A stretch of 15,453 nt of DNA from Bacteroidales bacterium (GTDB taxonomy: Bacteria > Bacteroidota > Bacteroidia > Bacteroidales > Dysgonomonadaceae): positions 1 to 15,453 of the forward strand of contig JAAYFR010000183.1 in assembly GCA_012728155.1 (NCBI GenBank), read 5' to 3'. The position numbers were made by a program, and so were the translations under genes. Under the pieces are notes generated by a model. That model searched no databases. It saw only the letters and a program-made list of their open reading frames with translations, and was not told where the DNA came from. Below are positions 14,238 through 15,453 of this stretch, piece by piece. The first letter of the stretch is position 1; each line of letters begins with the position of its first letter.

Positions 14238-14636
14238 TTATTCCGATTTTATATACAATAAATAGCACATGCTACTGCAATAGTAATGGTACATCCTGAG
14301 GTTAAATTTATCATATCGCAAAGAAAATCGCATTGCGCAAGATCTCCACAAGCTTGTTTTGCCATAGAATAACATTCGGTCGTACATTTCCACCATCCAT
14401 CTTCTATCTTTAGACGAAATATCAAAACTTTTATTTAAATCTGCATAATCTAGCGAATTGAAATAATTGAAGAGATCCTTTGAAATTTGATTTTCATATT
14501 TTCGAAGAATAATGTCATCTCTAAATTCATCTTCACTATTACAACTTTGTATAACTATTCCCAAAGAAATAATGCTTACCGTTGCAATCACCAATACGAC
14601 TAAACCTTTTATTTTATGATTAAATATCTTACTCAT
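14238..14636 (-). CDS. Small exported lipoprotein; original Cys-rich C-terminus lost by a frameshift
   Basis: The uninterrupted frame encodes 132 residues. Residues 1-31 are a signal peptide (HKIKGLVVLVIATVSIISLG) leading to IQSC (Cys32), a possible Bacteroidota lipobox, followed by an acidic stretch (NSEDEFRDD). After residue about 70 this frame becomes unremarkable (MYDRMLFYGKTSLWRSC). The frame offset by one base, open from 14434 to 14249, encodes instead IEDGWWKCTTEC and then a tail with eight cysteines ending AIYCI. The sequence seen is therefore most likely a frameshifted form (mutation or assembly error somewhere in 14399-14434) of a protein of about 129 residues. No known family is assigned. 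It is followed by the PLDc_N gene and preceded, 121 bp upstream, by the O-antigen-ligase-like gene on the same strand. Confidence 0.65.
   Translation of the reverse strand: MSKIFNHKIKGLVVLVIATVSIISLGIVIQSCNSEDEFRDDIILRKYENQISKDLFNYFNSLDYADLNKSFDISSKDRRWMVEMYDRMLFYGKTSLWRSCAMRFSLRYDKFNLRMYHYYCSSMCYLLYIKSE
14249..14398 (-). other. Out-of-frame eight-cysteine peptide-coding segment
   Basis: In the frame one base off the main ORF, 49 codons run from Gly-Trp-Trp-Lys-Cys to a TAA at 14251-14249. Cysteine spacing is C-x3-C-x7-C-x5-C-x3-C-x8-C-x7-C-x3-C, with a hydrophobic last third (TITIAVACAIYCI). Eight cysteines in 49 residues, arranged in CxxxC pairs, is very unlikely from chance out-of-frame reading, and supports this being the real C-terminus of the exported protein. 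Confidence 0.7.
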
Positions 14637-14715
14637 GATGATTTTTTTTGAATTTAAATTGTTCTAATTTTCCACATATTTGTCAATTAATCCATAAATT
14701 ATTTTCGTCCGAGGC

Positions 14716-14753
14716 AGGCGGCTTGCCGGAATAGAATACACATTATGCCGCCT
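14716..14753. repeat. Inverted repeat between the ligase-like and exported-peptide genes
   Basis: AGGCGGC (14716-14722) pairs with GCCGCCT (14747-14753) around 24 nt. A second imperfect stem, TCCGAGGCA with TGCCGGA (14708-14730), overlaps it. On the minus strand it lies just after the stop at 14758 and is followed by an A/T-rich stretch without a proper T-run. A terminator for the ligase-like gene is possible but not convincing. Confidence 0.35.
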
Positions 14754-14757
14754 TACT

Positions 14758-15453
14758 TCAAGTAGGCAAGAGTGCCCTTGGAGTCCTCAGGTCCAGAGGG
14801 CAATCCTGCCATTGGAAAGTTGTTATAGGGTTAAAATCATGAATTATCATTTGTGATGAATCATTCAAACTATCCGATTCATTCAATAGGTTTCTCATTT
14901 TACTCTTAATGCTGTTTATTACCTGAGAAGGGACTTTTACTTTTTTATCCAATATTTTTTGAGCCAATCTCCGTGCTTCCAGTTTTTGTCCGGTTTTCAG
15001 GTAAAGTTCTGTCAATTGGTATAACGGCATAAATTTAATGGGACACATTGCTGCAGCCGCCATTAAACAGTTCTCCGTTTCTTTATAATCCTGTAATTGC
15101 AGACAATTCTCCGCCATCAGCATCTGCAGGTCATAGTCGGCCCAAAGGAGATAACATTCACGTGCGATTTGCAGGCTTTTTTCGTAATCTCCAGCCACAT
15201 TCAATTCTGCAGCATAATTGTAGAGAAAGAGGTCTTTATAGCGTAAATGCGTATGAAACTTTTTATACCGTGGCAGCATTTGCACCGTTTGACCTCCTAA
15301 CGATTTATGGGCTATCCTATGCCACTCATACTCATAAAAACCCTGGTATGCCGTAACACTTAACAGCCCCAACGAAAACAGTATGGCAATCCCCTTTGGC
15401 AAATAACCATTTCTTAGCGTGGTACTTTGTTGGGAATTGGTCGCTAATGCGAA
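14758..15453 (-). CDS. O-antigen ligase-type membrane protein, C-terminal part with TPR domain (5' end outside window)
   Basis: The minus-strand frame is open to the window edge (232 residues visible); a TTG at 15402 is not needed as a start, because upstream codons (NSQQSTTLRNGYL) continue without a stop. It begins with the last transmembrane helix (GIAILFSLGLLSVTAYQGFY), then a helical periplasmic TPR-like tail: LFLYNYAAELNVAGDYEKSL, YDLQMLMAENCLQLQDYKET, FMPLYQLTELYLKTGQKLEA and ILDKKVKVPSQVI. This tail is characteristic of Bacteroidales proteins annotated as O-antigen ligase / Wzy-C family, which carry the tail after about ten helices. The substrate is unknown; such proteins may act on peptidoglycan-, lipid- or protein-linked glycans. 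The last ~10 residues (DLRTPRALLPT) look less conserved. Confidence 0.8.
   Translation of the reverse strand, partial: FALATNSQQSTTLRNGYLPKGIAILFSLGLLSVTAYQGFYEYEWHRIAHKSLGGQTVQMLPRYKKFHTHLRYKDLFLYNYAAELNVAGDYEKSLQIARECYLLWADYDLQMLMAENCLQLQDYKETENCLMAAAAMCPIKFMPLYQLTELYLKTGQKLEARRLAQKILDKKVKVPSQVINSIKSKMRNLLNESDSLNDSSQMIIHDFNPITTFQWQDCPLDLRTPRALLPT

Noticed and set aside
14658..14686. TTGACA-N17-AACAAT on the minus strand before the small exported lipoprotein
   Set aside because: It resembles an E. coli-type promoter, but Bacteroidota primary sigma factors use TTTG / TAnnTTTG, and the AT-rich context makes chance matches common.

Overview
The window looks like chromosomal DNA from a Bacteroidota, probably Bacteroidales; Dysgonomonadaceae-like is only a guess from overall feel. 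The evidence is a FecI-type ECF sigma factor followed by a FecR/DUF4974 anti-sigma, a TonB-dependent receptor with an N-terminal STN domain, a DUF4249 lipoprotein, an MG2-plus-plug protein, a PorW/SprE-like TPR lipoprotein, weak Shine-Dalgarno sequences, and TTTG...TAnnTTTG-like promoters.

Layout. Positions 1-3529 hold housekeeping-type genes on the plus strand: the 3' end of an ABC-3 metal permease, a TPR lipoprotein with a long charged helical tail, RdgB (overlapping the TPR gene by ATGA), and a Gfo/Idh/MocA oxidoreductase preceded by four 8-bp tandem units. A 283-bp gene-free leader (3530-3812) carries nested inverted repeats and a direct repeat. Positions 3831-10602 form a plus-strand trans-envelope signalling and uptake locus: ECF sigma, FecR anti-sigma, a predicted seven-bladed propeller lipoprotein, the STN-type TonB receptor, and the DUF4249 lipoprotein. 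The likely scheme is that ligand binding at the receptor is passed through the STN domain to FecR, which releases the sigma factor. The propeller and DUF4249 lipoproteins would be accessory surface or periplasmic subunits. The ligand cannot be read from the sequence. The MG2/plug protein (13326-10666) runs convergently against this locus.

Positions 13327-15453 are more AT-rich and look like accessory DNA, all on the minus strand. In transcription order they are: the C-terminal part of an O-antigen-ligase-type membrane protein with a TPR tail (running off the window), a small exported protein, a two-helix PLDc_N-type membrane protein, and a degenerate IS3-family element with an internal deletion. 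The small exported protein is the most interesting item. As written its C-terminus is nondescript, but a reading frame offset by one base encodes a Trp-Trp, eight-cysteine, partly hydrophobic tail. This suggests a frameshifted or misassembled gene for a secreted disulfide-rich peptide, with the PLDc_N protein 12 bp downstream as a candidate partner or immunity protein.

Other points worth checking are the ECF sigma gene, which lacks an in-frame ATG start and has an A10 tract just after an out-of-frame ATG, and a shared GAGGG...CATCTTAT motif upstream of both the anti-sigma and propeller genes.
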